Positions 34,293 through 43,041 of a stretch of 46,808 nt of DNA are shown here, piece by piece. Under the pieces are notes generated by a model. That model was given only the letters and a program-made list of their open reading frames with translations. It was not told the DNA's origin and did no database searches. Source of the stretch: CAYVUV01 sp964455095 (GTDB lineage: Bacteria > Desulfobacterota > Binatia > HRBIN30 > CADEER01); the NCBI GenBank assembly GCA_964455095.1, contig CAYVUV010000090.1, positions 1 to 46,808 on the forward strand, given 5' to 3'. Each line of letters begins with the position of its first letter. Within the stretch, counting starts at the first letter, position 1. A program made the position numbers and the translations under genes.

Positions 34293-35164
34293 CGTCGCGC
34301 CAACAACTGCCGCGCCGCGGCGATGTCGGCGTGGATCTGCTCGACCAGGGCGTCGACATTTGGAAATCGGCGCTCGCCGCGCAAGCCGGCGACAAAGGTG
34401 AGGGCCATGCGCTGGCCGTAGAGATCGCCCTCGAAATCGAGCAGGTGCGTCTCCAACGAGCGCTCGTGATCGCCAAAGGTCGGCTTCACCCCGATGTTGG
34501 ATACGCCGTCGAGCCACCGGCCGGCGACCCGCGCGCGCACCGCGTAGACACCGTCGGGAGGCAGCTGCACGCCGCGCAGGTGCACGTTGGCCGTCGGCAC
34601 GCCGATCTGTCGCCCGCGGTGATGGCCGTGCACGACGCGGCCGCCGACCTCGAACGGCCGCCCGATCAAGCGCGCGGCGCTCGCCAGGTCACCGGCCGCA
34701 ATCGCCGCGCGAATGTTCGCGCTGCTGACCGCGACGCCGTCGACCTCGACCGTCGGAACGATCTCCACCTCCGCACCGAGAGCGCGAGCGCGCGCTTCGA
34801 CCGCGGCGCCGATCGCACGCCCCGGCTCGCCGAGGACCAACGCGGCGATTTCGACACCGGTGGGCAAGGCCTCGGCCAGGGCGCCAGGCGCTCGGTCGCG
34901 CCTCATCACCACCGTCTCCACACCGGCCGCGCTCAGCCATTCGAGGCGTTGGCGCAGGGTCGAGAGGCTCGGTGGGACAGTCCCCCCGCGCCGCGGCCAA
35001 TCGAGTAAGACGACGACCCGACGCGCACCGGTTCGCTTCCCGTGCGACGCCAACGCACGCAGCACCGCCTGGTGTCCGCAGTGCATTCCGTCGAACCGGC
35101 CGACCGCCACGGCGACCGTGTCGCCGCCCGGCACTGCACGGGGAATACGGCGCAGCAACTGCAT
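34289..35164 (-). CDS. ribF: bifunctional riboflavin kinase / FMN adenylyltransferase, with a degenerate adenylyltransferase half
   Basis: The 291-residue protein is expected to make FMN then FAD. The C-terminal kinase half is intact: 'GRVVHGHHRGRQIGVPTANVHL', 'PPDGVYAVRA', 'GVSNIGVKPTF' and 'LLDFEGDLYG'. The N-terminal half keeps 'VGRFDGMHCGHQ' in place of G-x-F-D-G-x-H-x-G-H, but the usual 'GxDFRFG' segment reads 'LGEPGRAIG' and the surrounding region is short and Ala-rich. The FAD-synthesis activity may be weakened. It overlaps the rluD-like gene by 4 bp. Confidence 0.88.
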   Translation of the reverse strand: MQLLRRIPRAVPGGDTVAVAVGRFDGMHCGHQAVLRALASHGKRTGARRVVVLLDWPRRGGTVPPSLSTLRQRLEWLSAAGVETVVMRRDRAPGALAEALPTGVEIAALVLGEPGRAIGAAVEARARALGAEVEIVPTVEVDGVAVSSANIRAAIAAGDLASAARLIGRPFEVGGRVVHGHHRGRQIGVPTANVHLRGVQLPPDGVYAVRARVAGRWLDGVSNIGVKPTFGDHERSLETHLLDFEGDLYGQRMALTFVAGLRGERRFPNVDALVEQIHADIAAARQLLARR

Positions 35165-35223
35165 GGCAACTCTCGCCGCATGAAATTGGCGAGCGGCGCG
35201 CCGCCAGGGCCGCTCGACTCGGC

Positions 35224-36003
35224 CTACTCGGCCATTGCCTGCAGCTGCTGCCGTCCGACCACTGCCTCTTCGCTCTTGGGATGGTCGGTGATCAACTTCT
35301 GCAGGATGAGGCGCGCATCGATCTTATCGCCGGACTCGGCAAAGGCGGTGGCCAGCGCCAGGAGCGCACCGGGCACCTGGTCGCCCTGCGGGTACTTCAG
35401 CAACACCTCGTTGAGCTCGATGATGGCGCGATTGTAGTCGCGCGCGTTGTAGTACGACTCGCCGATCCAGTATTGCGCGTTGTCGGTCAGGTCTGAGGTC
35501 CCCGCGCCGCGAATGAACTGGCGGAACTGTTCGATGGCCTTGGTCGCCTGTCCTTCGCGATAGGCCTGCAGCGCCGCGCGATACGTTTCGTTGACATTGC
35601 CCGCCTGCAGGCGGGCATCCTCGCGCCGCAGCGCGATCACCGCGGCTTGCGTCGAGGGCGACGGGACAGCGGCTGTCGTCGTCGCCGGCGTCTCGCCGGA
35701 AACGGGCGCGCCTTCGACCGGCGCGATCGGCGCGGCCCCCTCGATCGCTCCAATGCGGGACTCGACGCGCGCCAGTCGGCGCTCGAGCCCCTTCACCGTC
35801 GCGCCGCTGCCACCGCGATCTTCGGCCTCGCTCTGCACCGAATCCACGCGCCGGCTCAGCTTGTCGACTGACACCTGGGTGTCAGCCAGGAGGGCGCGCA
35901 TCTCCTGCTGCTCGCGACGGACGCGCTCGAAGTCGGCGCGCGACACGCAGCCAGCCGTGGCGAGCACGGCGACCAACGCGAGCAGGCGAGACAACCGAGG
36001 CAT
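35224..36003 (-). CDS. cpoB: cell division coordinator CpoB / YbgF-like TPR lipoprotein
   Basis: The protein is 259 residues from ATG 36003. The signal ends in a lipobox 'ATAGC' with the acylated Cys19; E. coli CpoB is a soluble periplasmic protein, so lipidation is a variant feature. A coiled coil ('LLADTQVSVDKLSRRVDSV', about 35-85) and a Pro/Thr/Ala linker lead to three TPR repeats ('YRAALQAYREGQATKAIEQF', 'NAQYWIGESYYNARDY', 'LLALATAFAESGD'). It is the last gene of the tol-pal operon, 14 bp after pal, and couples Tol to peptidoglycan synthesis in E. coli. Confidence 0.88.
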   Translation of the reverse strand: MPRLSRLLALVAVLATAGCVSRADFERVRREQQEMRALLADTQVSVDKLSRRVDSVQSEAEDRGGSGATVKGLERRLARVESRIGAIEGAAPIAPVEGAPVSGETPATTTAAVPSPSTQAAVIALRREDARLQAGNVNETYRAALQAYREGQATKAIEQFRQFIRGAGTSDLTDNAQYWIGESYYNARDYNRAIIELNEVLLKYPQGDQVPGALLALATAFAESGDKIDARLILQKLITDHPKSEEAVVGRQQLQAMAE

Positions 36004-36017
36004 TGCAGTCGTCTCGC

Positions 36018-36551
36018 TCACTCCCCGATCACGACGAAGTGCGCGCGGCGATTGCGCTCGAAGCACGACTCCTGTTGCTCGTGACACAGCGGCAGCTCCT
36101 CTCCGTAGCTGATCGTGGTCAAGCGTTCTCCCGACACACCGAGCGAGGCGAGGTACGACTTCGCAGTCGCCGCGCGCTTCGCCCCGAGCGCCAGGTTGTA
36201 CTCGATCGTGCCGCGTTCGTCGCAGTGCCCCTCGATCTCGACCCGCGCTCCCGGGTGATCGCTCAGCCATGTCGCGTGCCCTTGCAGGGTGCTGCGCGCC
36301 GCGTCGTCGAGATCGAATGAGTCATATGAGTACTGAATGTCCGCCAGTGGTCCGCCACCGGGCAAGCCCAATGTTCCGGCCTTTGCCTGGGCGAGGCTAC
36401 CGCTACCGCTCAGACTTTCTTCTCCCAGCGCCCCGTCGGCGCCGCCAGCGAGACTCCCATCGCGCTTTTTGCTGGAGCATCCGTGCGTGCCAAGCACGAC
36501 GAACGCCGCGAGCGCCACCATCACGACCGCGTCCCTACCACGCCACACCAT
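36018..36551 (-). CDS. pal: peptidoglycan-associated lipoprotein Pal
   Basis: The protein is 177 residues from ATG 36551 (GGAGG 6 nt upstream; an adjacent ATG at 36554 is the alternative). The lipobox 'GTHGC' gives acylated Cys25. A Gly/Ser-rich linker precedes the OmpA-like peptidoglycan-binding domain with 'VEIEGHCDERGTIEYNLALG'. An unusual extra Cys pair ('PLCHEQQESCFERN') near the C-terminus may form a disulfide. Confidence 0.93.
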   Translation of the reverse strand: MVWRGRDAVVMVALAAFVVLGTHGCSSKKRDGSLAGGADGALGEESLSGSGSLAQAKAGTLGLPGGGPLADIQYSYDSFDLDDAARSTLQGHATWLSDHPGARVEIEGHCDERGTIEYNLALGAKRAATAKSYLASLGVSGERLTTISYGEELPLCHEQQESCFERNRRAHFVVIGE

Positions 36552-36582
36552 CATCACCCTCCTTCTCGATCGACACCGCGTA

Positions 36583-37887
36583 TCAATCGAGCCACCGCGA
36601 CCACGCGGGAGTCGTATCACCGCCATTTCCACCAGTCAATTCGAGCTGGCTGCGCCCGCTGCGGTCGGCCAGGTACAACCGCGACGCGCCGGAGCGCGTC
36701 GAGCTGAAGACCAGGTAGCGCCCGTCCGGCGACCAACTCGCGTCCTCGTTGTCGCCCGCGCTCTGCGTCACCTGCTCGACCTCGGTGCCGTCGATCTTCA
36801 CGGTGAAGACCTGGAAGCGCCCGCTGACGCGCGACGTGTACGCCAGGCGGTCGCCTTTTGGCGACCAGCTGGGCGAGGTGTTGTAGCTCCCTTCGCCGGT
36901 CACCCGGCGCGCCGAGCCACCGCTCGCGTCGGCGATGTAGATCTGCGGCGAGCCCGAGCGGTTGGAGCAAAATGCAAGGCGCCGGCCGTCGGGCGACCAC
37001 GACGGGCTCACGTCGATGGCCCCGTGGTTGGTGACCCGTGTGCGCAGCGTTCCGTCCGGGTTGAGGATGGCGATCTCCGAATTGCCGTCGTATTCGAGTG
37101 TGACGGCGAGCTCGGTGCCGGCAGGCGACCAGCGACCGCCGAGGTTCAGCCCGCGCAGGGCCGACAAGCGGCGCCACTGGCGTCCCTGGAGATCGAGCGC
37201 GTACAAGTCAGGGTTGCCGGTGCGGTACGACGTGAGCACGATGGAGTGGCTGTCCGGAGCCCAGGTCGGCGACAGATTGAGGGTGTTCTCGTTCGTCACG
37301 CGCTGCACGTCGCCGCCGTCGAGGCTCATCGTGTAGGCGTCCTTGAACCGGCCGCCGCGCGTCGACAGGAACACGATCTGCGAATCGAACGGACCGCGCT
37401 CACCGGTGAGCTGCTCCATCACCGCATCGGCAAAGCGGTGGGCCATGCGGCGCGCGTCATTGGGCCCGCCACGGTAGCGCCGGCCGGTCAGCTGCCGGCG
37501 CTGCGAGACGTCGAACAGCCGCGCCTCCACGACGATCCCCCCGGCATCCGCACGCACCGTGCCCTTCACCAGGGCCAGCGCCCCGATGACGGACCAGTTG
37601 TCGAAATTGATCGTCTCGGCTGTGGTCCCCGAGGTCTCGGGAGGCTCGATGTAGGCGTCGCGCCCGATGACACGGAACAGCCCCGAGAGCTGCAGATCGC
37701 GCGTCAGGACGTCGATGAACGTCCGCGCGGCCGCCGTCTCAGCGCCCGTCGCATTCAGCGGCGACAGCGCGATCGGATACTGCCGCACGCCCGGGCCGAA
37801 GATCGTCCCGCGCACCTGCGCACCAGCCGGCGCAGCGAGCACCAACGCGAGCAACCCCACCCACATCCGAATCGACAACCCGTGCAT
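36583..37887 (-). CDS. tolB: Tol-Pal system periplasmic protein TolB
   Basis: The 434-residue protein has a signal peptide (cleavage near 'APAGAQ', residue 24), an N-terminal alpha/beta domain ('FIDVLTRDLQLSGLFRVI') and a six-bladed PD40 propeller with repeats such as 'SPSWSPDGRRLAFCSNRSG'. It links Pal to TolA. Its start codon directly abuts the tolA stop. Confidence 0.95.
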   Translation of the reverse strand: MHGLSIRMWVGLLALVLAAPAGAQVRGTIFGPGVRQYPIALSPLNATGAETAAARTFIDVLTRDLQLSGLFRVIGRDAYIEPPETSGTTAETINFDNWSVIGALALVKGTVRADAGGIVVEARLFDVSQRRQLTGRRYRGGPNDARRMAHRFADAVMEQLTGERGPFDSQIVFLSTRGGRFKDAYTMSLDGGDVQRVTNENTLNLSPTWAPDSHSIVLTSYRTGNPDLYALDLQGRQWRRLSALRGLNLGGRWSPAGTELAVTLEYDGNSEIAILNPDGTLRTRVTNHGAIDVSPSWSPDGRRLAFCSNRSGSPQIYIADASGGSARRVTGEGSYNTSPSWSPKGDRLAYTSRVSGRFQVFTVKIDGTEVEQVTQSAGDNEDASWSPDGRYLVFSSTRSGASRLYLADRSGRSQLELTGGNGGDTTPAWSRWLD

Positions 37888-39102
37888 TTACGACCTCAGC
37901 TCGTCGGCCAGAAACTCCAGCTCGACCGTGGAAAACTGCTCCTGATACTCAACCGGCGGGGGATCGAGCGGACTGGCTGCCCGCACGGCCCGTTCGACCG
38001 ACGCGTCGTACGTCGGGTCGCCGCTGGATTCGATGGTGCGAATGTTGATCAACTCACCCGTCGGCGTGATGTTGAAATGCACGACCACTTTGAGCGAGCT
38101 GTTTGCTCCGGCCCATGCCCACGTCGCCTTGATCCGCTCCTGCATGTGGGCCAGGTAGCGCACATACGCCTCGCCGACGACTTTGCCCCCCGGCTCGGTT
38201 CCAGGACCGTACCCGATCGGGCCGCCGCTCCCGGGCGCTGTCGCAGTCGAACGGACGCCAGTGGCGGCACCGCGCGCGGCGTCCTGCACCCGACGCCGCA
38301 CGGCGGCGGATATACGCTGATCGACATCGTCGGGCGCCGCGGACGTCGCGGCGCCGGCCTTCACCTCGTCTGCCTTGCGCTGCACTGCCGCCGCGATCTG
38401 CTGATCGAGCGGACGCGCGGCGGGAGGCGGCGCTGGCGCCGCCTTGGGCGCAACCTTGGCCGGTTCAGCTGGCGGCGCGGGGGGCGCAGGCTTCGCCGCG
38501 GCTGCCGGAGGAGGTTCGACCTTGGCCTTTGGAGGTGCGGCGGCCGGCTTGGGCGCAGGCTGCACTTCGGGTTTCTTGGCCTCCGGCGCCGGCGGTTTCG
38601 GCGGCGGTTCGGCCTTTGCCACCGGCTTGGGCGGCTCGACCGGCTTCGGCACCTCCGGTGCCACCGCCTCCTTCGGCGGCTCGGCCTTGACCGGCTCGGG
38701 GGGCTTCGGCGGAGGTACTGCTTCCGCCTTCGGCGCTTCCTCGACCTTGGGTGGCGGCGGCGGGGGAGCAGGCTTGTTCGGCACTGCTTCGGGCGCGGCC
38801 ACTGCGCCAGGGGCATCCTCCATCTCCGGCTTCGCAGCAGCCACAGGCGGCTTCTGTGCCGACACTGGCTGCTTGCCCGCTCCGGGACCGTGAACGAGGT
38901 TGGTTCCCCCCACCGCCGCGGGCGCGACCAACTCGACCGTGGTGAAGGACTCCAGCCGCGGTGGCGGACCGAACAGTCGCTGCGGCGCAAAAGCGATGGC
39001 TGCCAGCGCGCCGAAATGGATCAGCGCCGATGCGCCGATGGTCCAAACCAATCCGCTGTCGCCATTCGAGCGGATCAGGATGTCCGGGTTTGAAGTCGCC
39101 AT
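37888..39102 (-). CDS. tolA: TolA (TonB-family energy-transducing protein)
   Basis: The protein is 404 residues. The single N-terminal membrane helix carries the S-x3-H motif ('SALIH', Ser25/His29) that contacts TolQ-TolR. The middle (about 70-270) is a long Pro/Ala/Lys region ('PKPPEPVKAEPPKEA') rather than the helical Ala/Lys domain of E. coli TolA. The C-terminus is a TonB/TolA domain ('ITPTGELINIRTIESSG', 'ASVERAVRAASPL'). The start overlaps the tolR stop as TGATG. Confidence 0.92.
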   Translation of the reverse strand: MATSNPDILIRSNGDSGLVWTIGASALIHFGALAAIAFAPQRLFGPPPRLESFTTVELVAPAAVGGTNLVHGPGAGKQPVSAQKPPVAAAKPEMEDAPGAVAAPEAVPNKPAPPPPPPKVEEAPKAEAVPPPKPPEPVKAEPPKEAVAPEVPKPVEPPKPVAKAEPPPKPPAPEAKKPEVQPAPKPAAAPPKAKVEPPPAAAAKPAPPAPPAEPAKVAPKAAPAPPPAARPLDQQIAAAVQRKADEVKAGAATSAAPDDVDQRISAAVRRRVQDAARGAATGVRSTATAPGSGGPIGYGPGTEPGGKVVGEAYVRYLAHMQERIKATWAWAGANSSLKVVVHFNITPTGELINIRTIESSGDPTYDASVERAVRAASPLDPPPVEYQEQFSTVELEFLADELRS

Positions 39103-39518
39103 CAGCCGCCCGCCGGCGGGGCCGTCACCATTCCGAGTTTCTGTACGCCGGCTTCGCGGATCGTCCCCATCACCTTCATGACCTCGCCGTAGGGTACATC
39201 GGCGTCGGCGCGCAGATACACCTGGCGATCGGGGCGCTCGCGGAGAATCGCCTGCAGCTTGCCGGGGAGCTCCTGCGGTGCCATTCCAGCGTCGTTGAGA
39301 AAGACCTTCCCTTGCTTGGTGATGGCCACGACGAGTTGCACTTCCTCGCCGGTCAAGGCGCCGGCGCGCACCTGGGGCAGATTGACCGCGATGCCCTGCT
39401 GCAGGATGGGTGCGGTCACCATGAAAATGACGAGCAAGACCAGCATCACGTCGACCAGAGGGGTGACGTTGATCTGCGACATCGCGTCGCCACTGTTACG
39501 GCGGTCGCTGAACGACAT
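39102..39518 (-). CDS. tolR: TolR (ExbD/TolR family)
   Basis: The 138-residue inner-membrane protein forms the proton-driven motor with TolQ. The single helix 'NVTPLVDVMLVLLVIFMV' contains the essential Asp23. The periplasmic domain has 'VYLRADADVPYGEVMKVM'. It lies 15 bp after tolQ and overlaps tolA by 1 bp. Confidence 0.95.
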   Translation of the reverse strand: MSFSDRRNSGDAMSQINVTPLVDVMLVLLVIFMVTAPILQQGIAVNLPQVRAGALTGEEVQLVVAITKQGKVFLNDAGMAPQELPGKLQAILRERPDRQVYLRADADVPYGEVMKVMGTIREAGVQKLGMVTAPPAGG

Positions 39519-39533
39519 GGTTCGGGTGCGCCC

Positions 39534-40298
39534 CTACTTGAGGAAGTGACGCTCGGCGATGTTGAGGAATTCGAAAGCAAAGTTATCCATCTCTACCGCC
39601 AGCACACGGATCTGGCGCGAGAAGGAATTATAGGCCACGACGGCCGGAATGGCTGCAAACAGGCCGGTCGCGGTTGCGATCAGCGCTTCGGCGATGCCCG
39701 GCGCGACGGCCTGTATGGTGGACGACTGGGTGGTGCTCAGGCCGAGGAATGCGTTCATGATCCCCCAGACGGTGCCGAACAGGCCGATGAACGGCGTCGC
39801 GCTCGCCGTGGTGGCGAGGAACGTCAGCGATCGTTCCAGCTGTGTGAGCTCCTGGCTCGCGGCACGCCGCATGGCGCGCTCGACGTTGGCGATCCCGCTC
39901 AGCTCGGTGGTCAGCGGTGCGTCCTCCGCGCGTGCCTGGCGCTTGGCGCGCGTCAGGCGGACGAGCTCCTGGTATCCGGCGCGAAACACCTGCGCGACGG
40001 GACTCTGGCGCATCTCCTGGCTGGCGGCGTGAATCGTCGTGAGGTTCTTGGTCTCCCAGAAGCTCTCGATGAAACGCTGCGACTTGCGGCGCGCGCCATG
40101 GATCTGCCGCGCCTTGTATAGGATCACGCCCCAGCTGGCGATGGAGAAGAAGATCAGGACATAGAGCACGAGCTGCACCACGAGACCGGAGCCGGTCATC
40201 ATGGTGAAAATATCGTGGTGCTGTCCTGCTACTGCCGCGTGCTCCACACCCACCTGGCCCGGGGCGGTCGGCTTCATGCTACCGAAGCCATCCCGCAT
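39534..40298 (-). CDS. tolQ: TolQ (MotA/TolQ/ExbB proton channel)
   Basis: The protein is 254 residues from ATG 40298, which has GGAGG 6 nt upstream; the longer frame to 40352 lacks a site. It has three membrane helices, 'LVLYVLIFFSIASWGVILY' first, then the channel segment 'TATPFIGLFGTVWGIM'-like 'SATPFIGLFGTVWGIM' and 'IATATGLFAAIPAVVAYN'. It is the first gene of tolQ-tolR-tolA-tolB-pal-cpoB. Confidence 0.95.
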   Translation of the reverse strand: MRDGFGSMKPTAPGQVGVEHAAVAGQHHDIFTMMTGSGLVVQLVLYVLIFFSIASWGVILYKARQIHGARRKSQRFIESFWETKNLTTIHAASQEMRQSPVAQVFRAGYQELVRLTRAKRQARAEDAPLTTELSGIANVERAMRRAASQELTQLERSLTFLATTASATPFIGLFGTVWGIMNAFLGLSTTQSSTIQAVAPGIAEALIATATGLFAAIPAVVAYNSFSRQIRVLAVEMDNFAFEFLNIAERHFLK

Positions 40299-40323
40299 CC
40301 TCTTCCTCCACCCAGCGCGGCGG

Positions 40324-40352
40324 AGCGTAATATACGCCCCATGGTGAGTCAA
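40324..40352 (-). promoter_or_regulatory. possible promoter of the tol-pal operon
   Basis: On the minus strand TTGACT (40347-40352) is followed after 17 nt by TACGCT (40324-40329). It is in the divergent region between tolQ and pgk; an AT-rich TATATTAC overlaps the spacer and could be the true -10. Confidence 0.3.
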
Positions 40353-40462
40353 CGCGGTGCGGGCGCCGATGCAGCGTACTTTCTTGACTCATATGTATGA
40401 ACGTGAAAGTGAACGTGTCTTCGGTGGGTCCCTCGGGGCGCTGGTGCCGAACCGGATTTTGA

Positions 40463-41638
40463 ATGAAGTTGATCGATCAGCTGGATCTCGACGACAAGCG
40501 TGTCTTCATTCGGGTGGACTTCAACGTTCCCCTGCGCGACGGCCGGGTCACCGACGCGACGCGCATCGACGCGAGCCTCCCGACCATCCGCTACGCGCGC
40601 GAGCACGGGGCAAAGGTCATCCTCGCCTCACACCTCGGACGACCCAAGGGCAAGCCCGACCCCAAGTTCAGCCTGGGTCCGGCGAGCGCCGCCCTGGCCG
40701 AGCGGCTCGGTGTGGCGGTGCCGCTCGCGCCGGACTGCATCGGCGGGCCGACCCAGGCGCTGGTGGAGAAATTGCGCAAGGGAGACGTGCTGCTGCTCGA
40801 GAATCTGCGCTTTCACGCCGAGGAGGAAAAGAACGACGAGCAGTTTTCTCGCGCCCTCGCCGCGCTCGCCACCGTCTACGTCAACGACGCGTTCGGCACG
40901 GCGCACCGCGCGCACGCGTCGACAGTCGGGATGGTGGGTTTCGTCGCCGAGCGCGCGGCCGGTTTTCTTCTCCGCCGGGAATGCGACTATCTGGGCAAGG
41001 TGCTCGCGGCACCCGAGCGTCCCCTCGTTGCCATCCTCGGCGGCGCCAAGGTGTCGGACAAAATCAAGGTGATCCGCAGCCTGCTCCAGCGGGTCGACGC
41101 GCTGCTGATCGGTGGCGCAATGGCCTACACGTTTCTGCGCGCGCAGGGGCTGCGCACGGGCAAGTCGTTGGTGGAAGAGGAGCAGATCCCCCTGGCCCTC
41201 GATCTCCTGCGCGAGGCGCGCGAACGCAACGTCGCGCTGCTCCTCCCCACCGATCACGTCGTCGCCGAACGAGCCGAGGCCGGGAGCGTGGCGCGCACGG
41301 CCGCGGGCGACATAGCGGACAACTGGATCGGCCTCGACATTGGCCCCGCAACGATCGACGCTTTCCGCGCCCAGATCGCGGCGGCGCGCACAGTGTTCTG
41401 GAACGGTCCGCTCGGCATGTTCGAGATTGCCCCCTTCGACGCCGGAACAATGGCGATTGCCAACGCGCTGGCCGACAGTTCGGCACTGTCGATCGTCGGT
41501 GGCGGCGACTCCGTCGCGGCGCTGAATCGCTCGGGCCGTGCCGACTCGATCTCTCACATTTCCACCGGCGGCGGGGCATCGCTGGAGTTCCTGGAAGGCG
41601 AGCAATTGCCCGGTCTCGCGGCGCTCGAGGACGGTTGA
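40463..41638 (+). CDS. pgk: phosphoglycerate kinase
   Basis: The 391-residue glycolytic enzyme transfers phosphate from 1,3-bisphosphoglycerate to ADP. 'KRVFIRVDFNVPL', 'ASHLGRPKG', 'ENLRFHAEEEKND', 'VNDAFGTAHRAHAS' and 'GGDSVAAL' are all intact. No strong ribosome site precedes the ATG. Its stop overlaps the tpiA start (TGATG), so the two are coupled. Confidence 0.96.
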   Translation: MKLIDQLDLDDKRVFIRVDFNVPLRDGRVTDATRIDASLPTIRYAREHGAKVILASHLGRPKGKPDPKFSLGPASAALAERLGVAVPLAPDCIGGPTQALVEKLRKGDVLLLENLRFHAEEEKNDEQFSRALAALATVYVNDAFGTAHRAHASTVGMVGFVAERAAGFLLRRECDYLGKVLAAPERPLVAILGGAKVSDKIKVIRSLLQRVDALLIGGAMAYTFLRAQGLRTGKSLVEEEQIPLALDLLREARERNVALLLPTDHVVAERAEAGSVARTAAGDIADNWIGLDIGPATIDAFRAQIAAARTVFWNGPLGMFEIAPFDAGTMAIANALADSSALSIVGGGDSVAALNRSGRADSISHISTGGGASLEFLEGEQLPGLAALEDG

Positions 41639-42399
41639 TGGCGGGGCGGGTACCATTGCTGGCCGGCAACTGGAAGATGCACGGCACGCCGCGCGAGGCA
41701 GCGGCGCTGGCCACGGCGCTGCGTGCAGCGTTGTCGGGCGTGAAAGGGCGCGAGGCGTTGGTCGCACCCGCGTTTCCCGCCCTGCCGGTCGTCGCGGAGA
41801 TACTGCGCGGAAGCGGCATCCTGCTGGCTGCTCAGAATCTGCACTGGGAGGACCGCGGTGCGTTCACCGGCGAGGTCTCGGCCCCGATGCTGGTCGACCT
41901 GGGGTGCTCGCACGTGATCATCGGCCATTCGGAGCGGCGCCAGTTCTTCGGCGATACGGACGAGTGGGTCGCCCGCAAGGTCCGCGCGGCATTGAGCCAC
42001 GATCTCTCGCCCATCGTTTGCGTCGGCGAGACCGACGATGAACGCGAAGGCGGCGCCACGCTGCGCGTGGTCGAGCGCCAGCTGCGCGGCGGCCTGTCGG
42101 GCCTGACGCCCGCGGAGGCAAGCCGCATCGTCATCGCCTACGAGCCCGTGTGGGCTATCGGGACGGGCAAGGTCGCGACCCCTGCCCAGGCGCAGGCGGT
42201 CCACGCCGCCATTCGTCAGATCCTGGCCGACATTGCATCACCGCCCGTTGCTGCCGACTTGAGAATCCTCTATGGAGGCAGCGTGAAGCCCGACAACATC
42301 GACGCCCTGATGCGCGAGCCCGATCTCGACGGAGCACTGGTCGGGGGCGCCAGCCTCAAGGCAGAGGACTTCGCCCGTATCGTCGACTTCCAGCTCTAA
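41638..42399 (+). CDS. tpiA: triosephosphate isomerase
   Basis: The 253-residue protein starts at ATG 41638, sharing one base with the pgk stop. 'LLAGNWKMHG' holds the active-site Asn and Lys, 'IIGHSERR' the catalytic His, and 'AYEPVWAIGTGK' the catalytic Glu. 'ILYGGSVKPDN' is the phosphate-binding loop. A gapdh gene is not in the window. Confidence 0.96.
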   Translation: MAGRVPLLAGNWKMHGTPREAAALATALRAALSGVKGREALVAPAFPALPVVAEILRGSGILLAAQNLHWEDRGAFTGEVSAPMLVDLGCSHVIIGHSERRQFFGDTDEWVARKVRAALSHDLSPIVCVGETDDEREGGATLRVVERQLRGGLSGLTPAEASRIVIAYEPVWAIGTGKVATPAQAQAVHAAIRQILADIASPPVAADLRILYGGSVKPDNIDALMREPDLDGALVGGASLKAEDFARIVDFQL

Positions 42400-42427
42400 A
42401 TCCTTTCCACCGCTCGAGGCCCATCCA

Positions 42428-42859
42428 ATGTATACGATCATCACCATCATTCACGTCCTGGCGTGCATCTTTCTGGTGCTCGTCGTACTGCTGCAGACCG
42501 GTAAGGGTGCCGACATGGGCGCCGTCTTCGGTGGCTCCAGCTCGACCGTGTTCGGCAGCAGCGGTGCCGGGAACTTCCTCACCCGGCTGACTACGGCGAC
42601 GGCAATCATCTTCATGTTCACCTCGATGAGCCTGACCTATCTGTCTGCACGCCGCACCACCGCCACGGTCTTCGACGCCGCTCCGGTGGCCGCCCCGGTT
42701 GTCCCGGCCGCGCCGGCCCCGGATGCAGCTCAGTCGCCGAATCCAGGGGCCCCCGTGCCTCCGGCCGCTCCAGCAGCGCAACCGCAGGCAGCGGAACCGC
42801 AGGCCGCGGCAGAGCCCGCTCCTGCTGCCGAAGGAAACGCACCTCCGCCCGCGCCCTAG
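42428..42859 (+). CDS. secG: preprotein translocase subunit SecG
   Basis: The protein is 143 residues. Two membrane helices ('IITIIHVLACIFLVLVVLL' and 'ATAIIFMFTSMSLTYLSA') flank the conserved cytoplasmic loop 'QTGKGADMGAVFGGSSSTVFG'. A Pro/Ala-rich tail of about 65 residues follows the second helix, common in proteobacterial SecG. It is 28 bp after tpiA, the frequent tpiA-secG-tRNA-Leu order. Confidence 0.94.
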   Translation: MYTIITIIHVLACIFLVLVVLLQTGKGADMGAVFGGSSSTVFGSSGAGNFLTRLTTATAIIFMFTSMSLTYLSARRTTATVFDAAPVAAPVVPAAPAPDAAQSPNPGAPVPPAAPAAQPQAAEPQAAAEPAPAAEGNAPPPAP

Positions 42860-42877
42860 GTAACAGCTCCCATCCAC

Positions 42878-42961
42878 GCGAGGATGGCGGAATTGGCAGA
42901 CGCGCTAGCTTGAGGGGCTAGTGGGGTAACACCCGTGGGGGTTCAAGTCCCCCTCCTCGCA
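42878..42961 (+). tRNA. tRNA-Leu (GAG)
   Basis: The 84-nt class II tRNA has acceptor stem GCGAGGA/TCCTCGC. The anticodon arm CTAGC-TTGAGGG-GCTAG gives anticodon GAG. A long variable arm (TGGGGTAACACCCG) and T arm GGGGGTTCAAGTCCCCC follow. CCA is not encoded. It lies 18 bp after secG. Confidence 0.95.
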
Positions 42962-43041
42962 TTCACTCCTCCCTGACAAATGCCAGAGAGAGAAGTCCCA
43001 GTTCGCTGGAGTTCGCCCAAAGCGGGCGAGTTTCCTGGGGG

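Noticed and set aside
36337..39093. Long plus-strand frame (918 codons) with Gly/Arg repeats
   Set aside because: It is the antisense of pal, tolB and the Pro/Ala/Lys region of tolA; the repeats mirror the tolA low-complexity codons.
42878..42961. tRNA-Leu as integration (att) site of a genomic island
   Set aside because: No repeat of the tRNA 3' end was seen downstream and there is no integrase gene; the adjacent accessory stretch alone is not enough.
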